In this document: positions 37,148 to 49,800 of the stretch, one piece after another | Position numbering within the stretch: position 1 is the first letter of the stretch | Layout: each line of letters starts with the position of its first letter | DNA from: Argopecten irradians | Lineage: Eukaryota > Mollusca > Bivalvia > Pectinida > Pectinidae | Assembly (NCBI RefSeq): GCF_041381155.1 | Contig: NC_091141.1 | Coordinates: forward strand, 26,618,828-26,682,827 | Direction: 5' to 3' | DNA length: 64,000 bases | Made by a program: the position numbers and the translations under genes | Notes under the pieces: model-generated | Told to the model about the DNA's origin: nothing | Database searches by the model: none | The model's input: only the letters and a program-made list of their open reading frames with translations

Positions 37148-37483
37148 ATGCTCCAGTGGTTACTATTACTGTCGTTAAACCTACATATAACCTTGGATTT
37201 TGTGGAAACAACACTGAAGGTTATGTGTTTGACACTAAATGAGCAAGTAGTTTGTTCCTTTGGTGTACATCAATATAATTTTAAACAACGGTACATTGTG
37301 GTTGACTGTGTGGCTTTGAAGTTAGGCGTCGCTTTCCCTGTAATCTTCAAAGGAAAAATCTGCAGGCCTGTGAATGGTCAGGGTTTTTTTCTTCTCCTGA
37401 ACTTCCTTCAATTTAACTATGAGATAGTTTGAGTAGATACATGTATAACGACAGTTAAAGTTACCTCTGGAATACCGAGGATG
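37148..37483. mobile_element. Mutator-like MITE copy 2
   Basis: It starts CTCGATGCTCCAG and ends CTCTGGAATACCGAGGATG. The interior shares TTTGGTGTACATCAATATAA, GTTGACTGTGTGGCTTTGAA and CTATGAGATAGTTTGAGTAG with the copies at 20.6 and 40.3 kb. The left end is degraded. Confidence 0.75.
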
Positions 37484-37616
37484 AAATCTTGCAATTTTTT
37501 TTAAATAGATCACGTTTAAGGTGAATATGAACATAAAAACGAACAATGCATAGAAATGTAGGAATTAAGCGACTAATTGATCAAAATTCCTAAATACAGA
37601 AATTGGATCAGGATGC

Positions 37617-38530
37617 TTTGTCGTACCTTTGATATTTAGTGTGATGTTTTGTCGTACCTTTGATGTTCTTTGTAATGTTTTGTCATACCTTTGATGTTCT
37701 TTGTAATGTTTTGTCATACCTTTGATGTTCTGTGTAATGTTTTGTCGTACCTTCGATGTTTTGTGTGATGTTTTGTCGTACTTTTGATATTTAGTGTGAT
37801 GTTTTGTCGTACCTTTGATGTTCTTTGTAATGTTTTGTCATACCTTGATGTTTGTGTCCAATGTTTTGTATATGTTTTGTCCTTGATGTTCTGTGTATGT
37901 TTTGTTGTTGTTTGTGTGGTTGTGTCCTTGTGTTCTGTGTGTGTTTTTGTCTGTGTTGTGTTGGTTTGCATTTGATGTCTGATTTTTTACCTTGATGTTT
38001 TGTATTTTGTCGCCTTGATGTCTTTGTAATGTTTTGTCGTACCTTTGATGTTCTGTGTGATGTTTTGTCGTACCTTCGATGTTTTGTGTGATGTTTTGTC
38101 GTGCCTTTGATGTTCTGTGTGATGTTTTGTCGTACCTTTGATGTTCTGTGTGATGTTTTGTCATACCTTTGGTGTTCTGTGTGATGTTTTGTCGTACCTT
38201 TGTTGTGTTCTGTGTGATTGTTATACCTTTGTGTGTTCTGTGTAATGTTTTGTCGTACCTTTGATGTTCTTTGTAATGTTTTTGTCATACCTTTGATGTT
38301 CTTTGTAATGTTTTGTCATACCTTTGATGTTCTGTGTAATGTTTTGTCGTACCTTTCGATGTTTTGTGTGATGTTTTGTCGTATTTTTGATTATTTGTGT
38401 GATGTTTTGTCGTCCTTTGATGTTCTGTGTGATGTTTTGTCGTACCTTTGATGTTCTGTGTGATGTTTTGTATTACCTTTGATGTTCTGTATGTGGTTTG
38501 TTCGTACCTTTGATAATGTTTGTGATGATA
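37617..38530. repeat. 31-bp minisatellite (second type), about 29 copies
   Basis: The unit is GTACCTTTGATGTTCTGTG plus TGATGTTTTGTC. Units alternate between GTGTGATG and TTGTAATG variants. The middle (about 37848-38035) is degenerate, with many small deletions. It is unrelated in sequence to the 27.6-kb array despite the equal period. Confidence 0.93.
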
Positions 38531-40277
38531 CGTCGTTTTTTTACCGTTGCAACTGTTTTAAATCTGCAAACAGAATGCTGATATATTGTCCTGACCTTGT
38601 ATAAAATTTATTGTTAAATAATGGAATATGTCCAACTGGGTAATTTAATATATTTGGAAATGATGATGTAAACATATTTTTCAAGTTCTTCCTTTTAAGC
38701 GAGAAAAGACTTACAGTGTGTCTAACTCGATGGCGCCTCCTTGCTACACTGCGACTGTTAATCGCCGATCTGTGACATTTCCGTGTAGTAGCGCCAAACG
38801 ATCAATGACAGCAAAACTGTGATATTCAACAAAAACATGTGGTAATGACTTAATAAGTTCTTTTATTCTCCAATTAGAACCAGTCTAGCAGTTACGAGGC
38901 GAGCAGAACATTTGTCTTGCAGCACAATCTGAAACTAAGCAAAGGTTTGTTATGTAAATTACGACTACTGGGTATGAATCGATCTATTTATTGATTTCCC
39001 ACGCAATCTATTTTTTAAAGGACAAAAAAACTATTTAAGGATATTCTTAACCAACACAGCAAATCGGTTTTATGGTATTGCAATTAACATAAGTTGGGAA
39101 ACTGTATCGATATCAAATACTAGAATAGGCCAGAAAACGCCATTTGATTACGGTAAACGAAGCTGCAAAATACATTTCTCTAGTCAAATCTGTCAATACT
39201 CCGCAAATCAGGGATCACTGCCGGAAGATCTTTAATGTGAATTTCACGATACTAGAGATTAACGGAAGTGACAAAGATTTTCGTAGCTCTAACACCCAAC
39301 GCAGGAAGGAAAGACCGGAAGTTAATTAACTACATAGCCTTGGCCGGAAGTTGAATATGTAAACGGCGTTACCCTGGGTGATATGGCCAGGTCCCGCTGA
39401 TAGTAACACCAGGCGGTTGGAACAGCGTAGTGCCATCTACATAGCGTAGCGCCATCTACATTGTATGTTTAAGGTATAGATCTATACCGAAATGACTTTA
39501 ATTTTAAAAATGTGAATGCAAAATGGATTTTATGATTTAATTGAGCAAATTACCTGACTAGCTGACTATTAAACAATTGCAAAGGCCCATAACCTTTCCG
39601 GAACAAAATTAAAAAGCTCCTTAAACACAATGATATAGCATAAGAAAATATTATCAATAGTATTAGATGACGTTACAACACAAAAAAAAATTCTTTTCAT
39701 AATCTATGTTAACAGTGAAGATTCATTTTGCTGTTTAGCCGTCAGGCACAGTGATAGTCAACTAACACACGGTAATTAGGACGACGGCAAGAAACATAAG
39801 ACGGCCCACATAATACAAATCAATTTAATGTTTAAACTTATTTTAATTAAATTGCTTAGGAGTTGCTGATAAGTGTAGCATCAAAAAGTAAGCTAATACG
39901 TTTCGCGACTCTACAAAATTATCGTTTTCGATGTATCTATTGACTGCGTAGCCTTGAAGTTTTGAATTCTCATTTCAAAAATCAGAAGCAATTTCGGATT
40001 GGTATTGGGCCTTTGAAACTCCATATTAAATGTTTATTTCATAAAATGCGGTTCGTCTGACTTTTTTCCCGATGTTTCTCTAATTACTGCGCAACAGTTT
40101 CTTGAAATGATGGCAAGATTTTCAAGCATTATAAACAGTACCATATCCTGGGCCTTTTGATGGGAGGTCCCCAAATATGAATCTCGCTGCATATGTCTGG
40201 CGATCTCAGGCTTACGAACTACACTCCAGGCTTGAGTGTACAGATTCTGAAAAGACTAGTGCCTAAGGTCCGTCCCT

Positions 40278-40617
40278 CATCCTCGACACTCCAGACGTTA
40301 TATCCACCCATGGACATTCTCATATTAAAACCAAAGACAACAGAAGAGGTAATTTGGTCCTTTGATGTACATTCAAGTTTCAAGTTTATTATAACCAAAT
40401 GCGATACAGCATATAGGCAGCCATTAAAGGGTCGTATAACGATGTACTTTGGTTGACCGTGTGGTTTTGAAGTAAGACGTCACTCTCTCTGTAGTCTTCA
40501 CATGAATTGTTTTTGCATTCTTGTCCTAGATATTTTCTCCTGAGCTACCTTCAGTTTTACTATGAGATAGTCCGGGGTGGATATAAAGTTAAAGTAAGCC
40601 CTGGAGTATCGAGGATG
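40278..40617. mobile_element. Mutator-like MITE copy 3
   Basis: It starts CATCCTCGACACTCCAG and ends CCCTGGAGTATCGAGGATG. The interior has TCCTTTGATGTACATTCAAG, GACCGTGTGGTTTTGAAGT and ACTATGAGATAGTCCGGGG. AAGGTCC occurs near both ends, but a clean target duplication is not visible. Confidence 0.78.
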
Positions 40618-42634
40618 AAGGTCCTCTTACATTTGTTGATCTTTGTGATGTGGGGTTTACAAAAAAATGATATTGATATTGTTAGCTATTAGGTGTAGTC
40701 CCTACTCAAAATCAGAAATGGTGCAAGAATGTATTGGCGCTTAACATTACAATTCTTTCTCTCTTTTCCTGCATAAAAACAGCATACTGTGTTTTTTCTT
40801 GTCAAATTAACTGGACATTTGGTTTTAACAAGGAGCAGATTTTCGTTCAAATCAATGCAAACAACGTACATATTGGTTATATTAGATAAAGTTTTTTGTT
40901 CTTTTACTAATTCAATTGTCTTTTTTAATTGAATTTTAGATCGACAGGCATTCTAACATACTTAGGTTGTATCGAAAAAAATGTGTGAAAAAAAAGTGTT
41001 TAAAAGATTAAAGTTTGATGCAACACAATGCTAACTGGGCAACATTATAGTGAGGGTAAACGTACCTTCCTTTCTACAATCAGAAACATCACGGGTCCTG
41101 ATCTTATTCCCCCTAGCGATATTGAATTGGGCTCTGTATGTCCTGCCGTTCGTTCAAGTGGCATTTCCGGCACAAAAGTTCAAAATATACAACTTAGATT
41201 CAGAACACTTCCTGTATATACCAGACAAGTGTCCTAGTATGCCTTAGGCTATAGAGAGCCTTCCTTCAATTTTAGATATTTTGTTTCTGTTATCATGGAA
41301 ACATATTCAATTATGACAATCTGATCTAAAACAACACTTATCTCCATCTAGATCTACAGCAAAAATCTAATCGTTATTTGCATGGATGCACAGATTCAAG
41401 TTCTGATCATTCAAATCGTCGTATTAACATTTTCTGCTCATTTGTAATGGGCCTTCCTTTCATGAAGGCAGAGACTCTTAGCTGCTGTGAAGTTCTACTT
41501 CTTTGCTATCTAACAAATATCATTTTCCATCACCACATCTTTCAAAATTTTACAATTTTGAAACTGAACTCTTTATATAAATAATGTTCAAGACACATAT
41601 AGATAACTTGACTTGCATATCATTATCATAATAATTAGTTTAGATAAATTTTGAACATTGCAGTTAATGCTTTATCTACATTTGTATGATTACACGTCTT
41701 TGCGGCACCTTGGGTTTTTATAATAAAAGGGACCCGCGGTATACATTGGGGAACATTTGGGTTATCATCATGAACCGTTATGTGTGTTTTTAAAGCAAAG
41801 ACACGACATTGTTATCAAATATGTTTAACCTGTTAGATAGGTAAGTACACTTTCATCAAGAATGCGTACGCGTTCTACACTAAACCGAAACTCGTCAGCG
41901 ACCCATGTTTGACTAAACCCTCCCTGTCCAAGTTCACAGAAGTCATTAATGGACGGGCCGATAATAATATTTCACTAATGACAAAAGCCCTTCCTAGATA
42001 ATTTGACACATGTGACTTGGCAGATATTCAATCGGTCACTTAGTGTCCACAGCCGAACCAATTACATGAATGGGAGTGTTAAAATAGCGTAAAACATAAT
42101 TTCCCCGGCTCCTGCCGAGTAATTAATCCACTACAACGATCCCCGCACGCTGATTACATAGGACATTCAAGAAATGAATGACAAAGTAATTTCAGTCATT
42201 TGTCAGTCATATATACGTCTTTTTACGTCTCATTGAAGATTAGTTTTTCTTCTCATGGCTGCTAGGAGTAGTGTTGGTACATTGAAACGTCCATCTTTAA
42301 TAGCCAACCTCGTTCAATTGTTCAAATTGTGAAGGAAAGAGTTGGTTCATTTATCATTTGGACATCTAAGATGCAAATAATCTAAGTTCACACTAGGCAT
42401 ATTCGGTATTGATTCATTCTATTCTCATTTTTTTTTATGTTAAACATTCTTCATTTGTAAAATGTTTTACGGGGAACTGGGCTAGTTTATTACGTTAGCA
42501 TAATCTGCTTCGTCAATCATATCTCATTCATCATACATTATGTACGCTCATGTCAGCTCTCTAAACATGAATGGGGACGTAAAAGGCAACGCAATTTAGT
42601 ATATTATCATTTCTATTCTTCCAAACTGACTTTA

Positions 42635-43065
42635 TTCTTCCTAACGTCTCCCTTGACACCGCCTCACTTTTGGCCTTCTGATGAGAGCTCGCCCTGTGAG
42701 GTAGGCTCTGGGATCAGTCCCCTTGCCGAGACACATCATTGTCTATAAAAATTGTCGTTTCTGCTCCTGCTTCGCGTTCAGCATACAGGAAGAGAGACGA
42801 CTGGTTCGCCGGCTGTCAGTATAATGTGACCGGGTGGGGTGTGTTACTTGGTGTCTTCTGCAACACTTCGGTGATATAGCACTATAAAAAGGACAAAGGT
42901 TCCAGTACACAAGAAGTCACAACAGGAACATACCGCAGTCTCCCAAAACACGCACATCGCACTACATACACACTACACACCGCATACATGGGAGGCCGTC
43001 CTTACATGACATTGGCTGTTAATAGTACGCAATTAATCAAACAAACAAACAAAACAAATAAATGG
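42635..43065. repeat. Bivalve-type dispersed repeat, longest copy
   Basis: It runs from TTCTTCCTAACGTCTCCCTT through GTCAGTATAATGTGACCGGG, TGATATAGCACTATAAAAAG, CCGCAGTCTCCCAAAACACG and ATGGGAGGCCGTCCTTACAT, to AATCAAACAAACAAACAAAA. The left module alone recurs at about 6465-6570. Confidence 0.6.
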
Positions 43066-45659
43066 GGAAGGGGTAATGCTACTAGTTTTCGAGTGGGGAA
43101 AATTGCAGAGGAGAAAATCAGCTAGCTTTATCATATATGGTACTAACACTGAAACATTTACTCAGTTTAGGCATCACAGTCTTTGTCAGACATCTCGTTT
43201 TACTTATACTACGTTTTGATTCCATCAGTTATCTTATTTCCTTCCATACCACAGTATGGACTGCCCAGTACATTTTAGAGGTGAGCTTACAATTTTATTA
43301 TTAACTTGATTGATATTTTATTTCTCCATATTTTTATCCATGTGCTGCATGAAAAAATGATTTTGACCCAAATTACTTAAATTACATTGTATATCCAAAA
43401 ATTATCACTACTGGGTTCAAGACTGCATGATGTATTTGGTTGTCGTTTTCATATATTGTTCCATCTCTTCCTGGAATTAATGAATGTGAATTTCCTAAAT
43501 GAATATGGATAGAATGGATTTCAGGCGTTTTTGTTCTATTCGATGTCTATGTAAACAACTATAGTTAGTTACTTCGTGTTAAATGATGTTCACAGTCATA
43601 CAGTCACCTGTAACTGTGGAATAGTTTACAAAGACAATTGTATATTGTATTGTTATTTTGCTATGATATAAAATGGAAGTGAATGGTTGTGTGATGTGAA
43701 AGATGAAATAAATAGATTAGGTGTAGGGTACACATGGCAATATGAGGATATTTTCGCGCCTGAAAATGTTATCAATGTTATTCGAAGTAGACTATATGAT
43801 GTATTTAAAGATGCTATACCTCTGACAATTTGTATATAGCAAAAACATAAAGAAAAATAAATTTGTCTTCAAAATTATTTGACATAATCAATACGCTGCT
43901 CCAATTAAATGGAAATTTCAAAACTTAGATAATCATCGCAAAAAAACACTGAAACGGCGAGGTATCATAACATAAAAAGAAATTAGAGATGTGTTCACGT
44001 TGTAATAGCGGTGACATTGAAGACAAATTCCATTTTAAACGCATAATTTAATCTGATAAATTTCTAGAAATAAGAAAACGATGTATTAGGACATATTATT
44101 ATATACATATAAGACCTAGCTATTTGAATTTTTAGAATTGATGAAATAAGAAAACAAAAAAAGAACTTTCAGATTTATCAAAATTTCTTATTTGACCTTT
44201 GTTTCACACCTTAAACTGGTAAATCAAATGGCGTTAAGTAATGAAGAAAAGGAAAAGGTAACTATACCGCAGTAGTAGATGGTAGAGCAGTAGACGTTGT
44301 CTAAACTACACCTTAAGTCATAACAGTCATGTTATTTAGTATTAAAAATAATAACATCCAGTCAAAAATGTGATATCTTTATAAAAAAATAAAGATTCTA
44401 TTTTATTTATAATCATATGAAAAATATAGGAAAATTACAAATACAAGTAGTTAAAACATTTGATTATACAATTATGAGTCATTTAGGTAGTATCCCCGTT
44501 TGAACTAGCGATATTTGAACGTCTATATAGCACTTCTTTGGTGCAGTTTAACAGAATCAAATTGATCAAAAGAGTATATATATGTACCTCATTGCTAAAC
44601 TTGAGTATAATTGTTGAATCGTAATTCGACATATCTGTATGATAAAATTTACAACTAGCACTGCCATAAGCATGCCGAAAAAGGAATCAGTGTGCAAGTT
44701 TTAAGTCATATCCGGTCAAACAAATGCTAGTAGTATATGTACCTGCAATGAGCACTATTTAACATTAGGTCATGAAATTTGGCGATAGAATTTCATGTAC
44801 ATTGTTTGTTCCCAACTTGTTGGACTTTTTTTTTCGTGAAATGTACATATGTTCTCATATTTTGCCTACCTTTACTAGTAACAGAAATACGATAGTTGGC
44901 AACAGTATTGTCTATCTTTTATGTTTTGATCAATGTAGTTCTGTTCGAGTGCACCTAATTAAGGAGTGATATATTAAGGCAACATGCGTACATAGTACTT
45001 ATCACCAGTTTAAGCGTGGAATAATATCTTTATTATTATGCAGGGTGTTGTTTGTTTAATTATCAATAAACTAAGTAAAATCAGTAACTGAAATAATAAT
45101 AAAATTCAAAGTATCTTATAGTAAACGTAAGCTTCAAAATTAGATCACAAATTAGATAATGTATATTGATCAATTGTACCATGTGTACGTTACAACAATA
45201 TAAAATGACATTTAGAAATACATATTTTAGCCTTCACTTTCCTACATACAAAACTATGATGTTTTTCTTGTCATTTGAGGATTTCAATGCAAATTATTCA
45301 ATTTGCAGGAATAAATTGGAATAATAAAAATAATAATAAATGAAACAAACATGACACAATATTGATCGTTTTAGAGGGAAGACAAATAGCTATATATAGC
45401 ATTTTGACCTATATAATTCATCTAAACAAATTTCAATATTTCAATATTCAAGATTCATTGAATCAAGGGATATTGAAAAAGCTGGCAACTACATATTGGA
45501 TATAGATAGGAAGTCGATATATTTCATCATACAATGTATCTCTCATGTATATTACAAAATTCATATTTCAACGTAGCCCAAGAATACAACAAAGACATGT
45601 GCTCTTTCATTTCAAAAGAATCAAAATTCCAATGCAACTAAGTGGCCTTGGCTGTATAT

Positions 45660-45726
45660 CAATCGCAACATCTCGGGGAAATTTCCGGCAATCTTCGGAA
45701 ATGTAATTTCTCCGAGAAGTTGCGAT
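45660..45726. repeat. Small imperfect hairpin
   Basis: ATCGCAACATCTCGGGGAAA pairs with AATTTCTCCGAGAAGTTGCG around CCGGCAATCTTCGG. It is probably a degraded foldback element. Confidence 0.55.
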
Positions 45727-46325
45727 TAGGCTGTACATGTTATATGTATGTACAAAAACTGAACTAATTATTTACACTTGTTTATATTGAAATATTTCAC
45801 TCATCTGTACCCTTCACGGAAACCTAGCAGAAGACATTCTCAAAAACATAACCAACGGGAGATAACTCGTTTTGCTTGTGTCATCTCATTTTCACTCTTA
45901 AGAGACAGTCTATGACCATTTCATTTTCTTCGTAGCAACCACGTCTCTCTATAACAATTCCATATCTTCATAGCAACCACTCATTGTACCCCTCAACCGC
46001 TCAAGCTATAACAATTTTAGCTCTCATCTTATTAACTACTTCCGTCAGTGACTTCCGTCAGTTCTCACAATTTCAATTTTCCATCACATCCACTCCTGTA
46101 TTGTTCCTTATTAAGATTGTAATGAAAAGTTTTGTTGAATTCTATTATTGATTTATGATGATACATCATAAACTGTTCTATTTGTGTAACCACCCAACTT
46201 CAAATTAAATTTTATATCTATACAATGTACAGATTTTTTTTATAAAATGAGCATGCAATCAACATATTATACATCACATAATTACATGAAGAAATTGCAT
46301 AAACAATTACATTTGTGTATGAACA

Positions 46326-46331
46326 TTTATT
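46326..46331 (-). promoter_or_regulatory. Candidate poly(A) signal for the Hv1-like gene
   Basis: TTTATT on the plus strand is AATAAA on the minus strand, about 335 nt past the stop codon. In AT-rich DNA this hexamer is common, so it is only a candidate 3' end. Confidence 0.3.
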
Positions 46332-46666
46332 TTTTAGACTTATTTTACTACTGTAAATGTACTTATTTTACTACGGTCACATTTTAGCACAAATACAAAA
46401 ACCTGTAAATTAGGGCTCATAAATTAGCGCAATTCAATTGTTCAATGCCAGAAATACCCTTTTAAAAACGTTTGAGTTGTACATGAATTAGCGTTTCAAA
46501 GATAATGCGAAAAGCGCTCAATTAAAACTAAATAAAACATCTTTAGTACCTTTACAGTATTAGTAATTTGAAAACAAACGACAGATACGCATATGTAGGT
46601 TGTAGAAACAAACAATGCCGCATGATAGACCAATATATACAAAATGGGTTGTGATAGACCTTGTGG

Positions 46667-46860
46667 TTAAGTCTTGGTATCATCCTCTGGGTTAGTAAAG
46701 GCCTGGTTGACTACACTTTCCTGTATGGACGGTATGGAAACCTTGTGCTCACTGGAGACTGATGTTGTCTTTTTCTTGTTCCCTCCTAGTACGCTTTGGA
46801 AACTAGACATGGACGATCCTTTCTTCTTCTTATTGCCACCAGCGCTAATGTTGACGATAG
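46667..46860 (-). CDS. Hv1-like gene, exon 8: Lys/Ser-rich C-terminus and stop
   Basis: The acceptor is TTATTTACAG|. The exon completes the split Ala codon and ends at TAA. The tail is hydrophilic, with two GGNKKK motifs (GGNKKKKGSS and LGGNKKKTTS), a small internal duplication. It is serine-rich, so phosphorylation is possible, but I see no specific domain. Confidence 0.85.
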
Positions 46861-49800
46861 CTGTAAATAACATGGTAAAGTCAATGTGACAAATTCATTT
46901 CGCTGTTGACACCACATATCTTATTGAAAATGCAACTCATTTAGCAAAATATACACATACGTCAATGAAGCAAATTTATATATATAATTGGACAGCATTG
47001 TGTTCAAACTCTAGAAACCACAACGACCCTCCATGACCCATACATCAATTAAATTAGGTCCCCTATCCCACCACACAAAAAAACTTTCTAAATACATAGT
47101 TATATTTATCAATTATTGATCTCTGTTGAGGTTCATTTGGTGTTTTACCACCCTAATAGAAAATAATCACAGCGGGTGCAGCCCGAAGTCATTTTTCTTT
47201 ATTTTACTAGAGTGGTATAAACAGAATCATAGGTTCTTACTTCATGTATATTAGATATATAGTTCCTTTGGCAAAGGCTTATGTTAATGATAATTAATAA
47301 GAAGAGCGATAGTTATAGAACGCCACCCTGAAGAACTCAACGTTTGGGCAATTAATTTTGTTAGTTAAGTTAACTAGCGCAATATCAATACGGTTGTGAC
47401 GTCAATAAAAGTGTTTATAAAATGTATCAGCGAATGAGAATAGTGGAAAGTCTTATCATAACTATTATAACTTAACAATGATAAAATACTTACCAAGACG
47501 TTTGTCGATGTCCTCTTCGGACAAACCAGCACCAACGGCCAGCTTCTTCACGATCTCTAAACCGTTCTGTACGAAAATAGAAACAAATGATAGTATGGAC
47601 TGTATATGTATGGTCGCGTGCACAAATGTTTGCTTACGAAAAACATATAAACACGTATATAAAGTAATATTCTTTTACGTGAAACTCGCATTCTATTTTG
47701 CCCACGACGGATCTGAGGAGTTTGAGCGGTTTTGAAATTGACAGTATTCAAACTCTGATAGAAATAAGACGACTAGTATGCATTGCTGCTGCCATGTACC
47801 ACATTGCATTGGCGACCATATAAAAGGGCAAAGTAATAACAACTACATTGTATAGTCCTCGTTTATGGTGTATCACGCAAACTTTCTCAATCTTTGAAAG
47901 CGATTTCTTCTCCTTTATCACAAGTTTATAAATTCACCAACCTAGGATATAAACTATATCACTAAGAAAAATGTGGGGGACAAAATAAATTTTAAATAAT
48001 ACAACAAAAAAACATAGCGGAACTTAAAACATGTAAGCATCTCTACACAGCATTATATGTACATCAAATAGTTATATAATTGGTTTTATGAAAAATCGGG
48101 TTTTGGTTAAAATTGTCATTCGATTTGGAGTCAAGTTTGTATGTCGTCCATCAAAACCTTGACGAAAAATGAGGAGTTAAGTGCAGATTTGAACTTTACC
48201 GTCAAAGATTTGTTTTCGGCCTTGGCCTTTTTCAGGTCATTGGACACAGCCTTCTTTTGTTTGTACAGCAACTTCATTCGGAAATGTTCGTGGTCGATGA
48301 CCGCCACAACCAGGCCTAAAATAGATTTACAAAGGTCATAGGTATTAAGTAATGTTGCCCATTCAACCACTTTATGACTATTATAAGGGTGAAACACCAT
48401 TACGTGTAATGAAATATATAAATTCACAGAAACACAAGTGACGAAGGGAAACAATTGTAACAGGTACGCCAAACTTTCGGACGGCTTATATCCATACCCA
48501 CGTCGATATCCACAAAAAGGATATTTCAATGTCGAAGTTACGGTCGGTGCGATATCCTGAGAAGATCACAGTGAGAAATTGTTAACTATAGGATTAGTTA
48601 TGATAAACATGTATTATGCACATTAAACTAATACATAATTTGATCGGACACTCTATTGAGTTCCTTAAATTTCGATTTAGCTTCAAGACGAATTATTCTT
48701 CACAGCGCTAACCTATCCTCGATAGTTCAGGGTTTGATATCACTGTCGATATATCCGCCCCTAGAATATGACAAGACTTTGTGTGAAACAACAGATGAAC
48801 ATGTAGTTTGGGCGGCTTCGAAGTGGGCGTCATTGACTCTGTAATGTGGTTGATCAGTGCGGGTTTTTTTCTCCTGAACTGCATTTATATTCATTATGGC
48901 ATAGTCCAGGGGGTATACATGACGACAGTGTCACACACCCTTGAAATATTGAAAAAGAATTTTAACTTACTGTTGACAACTCGAATAACCCTCCATGGCA
49001 CAAGGAAGGCCAGAATGACCACCATCTCACGGACATGCATGCCACTCATCCCTTTTAGGAAGACAATGTCCACTATAAACGAGGCGATGACCACGAATCC
49101 GTCAAACATCTGTAACAAGAGAGGGGGTATTAGTTTAACGTCTTATTAACAGCCAGTGTCATGTAAGTGTCAGGTTTGATGGCGAAGGAAAGCCGGAGTA
49201 CCCGGATAAAAACCATCGACAGTACCTGGCAACTGTAACAAGATTGATCGATATGAAGTGTTAGGAGATGAAACCGTGAAATATACACTCAATAGGACGG
49301 GCAAAGAATTTTTCTAGCATTATGCTAAATACTTCTTTGCCTTACGAAGATGCAAATTTGGTTAGGTTAGAATAGAGATAGTGCAACTAAAACAAAGGTA
49401 AATGCGCTATTCTTATCTTGTGGTTATATAACTAAACTATGTTTACTACTTTGTTTTACTTCATCGTAAAAAATGAAGAACTAGAACACGATTACAATTA
49501 AAACACTATTTGTATTCTTACTTCTTATTGTTTATCGAGCTTGACGTTTAGATATTTACTCACCTCTAACTTCCTTTCCAATAATTCTTTACCTAGAAAG
49601 AAAACCTTCAGAAATGTCTGAAAGAAAATGAGTTGAAGAATTATTTGTGTGAAGAATTATATTAAATAGTAATTCTAAACAAACCGAAATATAATAATCC
49701 AATTGAATACCTATATTTAGAAAAGTTCTTCTCAGAGACGAAATATCTATATATGTTTATAAAATAAACACTGTAGTTAATGGGAAACGAGAAAATAAAC

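Larger units (their letters stand above)
35333..46325. other. Intergenic, repeats only
   Basis: It holds the 37.6-kb array, two Mutator-like MITEs and the long bivalve repeat. A degraded fragment of the TTAA-type left end lies at 43806-43840 (TTTAAAGATGCTATACCTCT). No gene is supported. Confidence 0.4.

Noticed and set aside
37714..38451. His/Thr-rich and Cys/Val-rich frames over the 37.6-kb array
   Set aside because: These are repeat translations with frame breaks at each indel in the degenerate centre.
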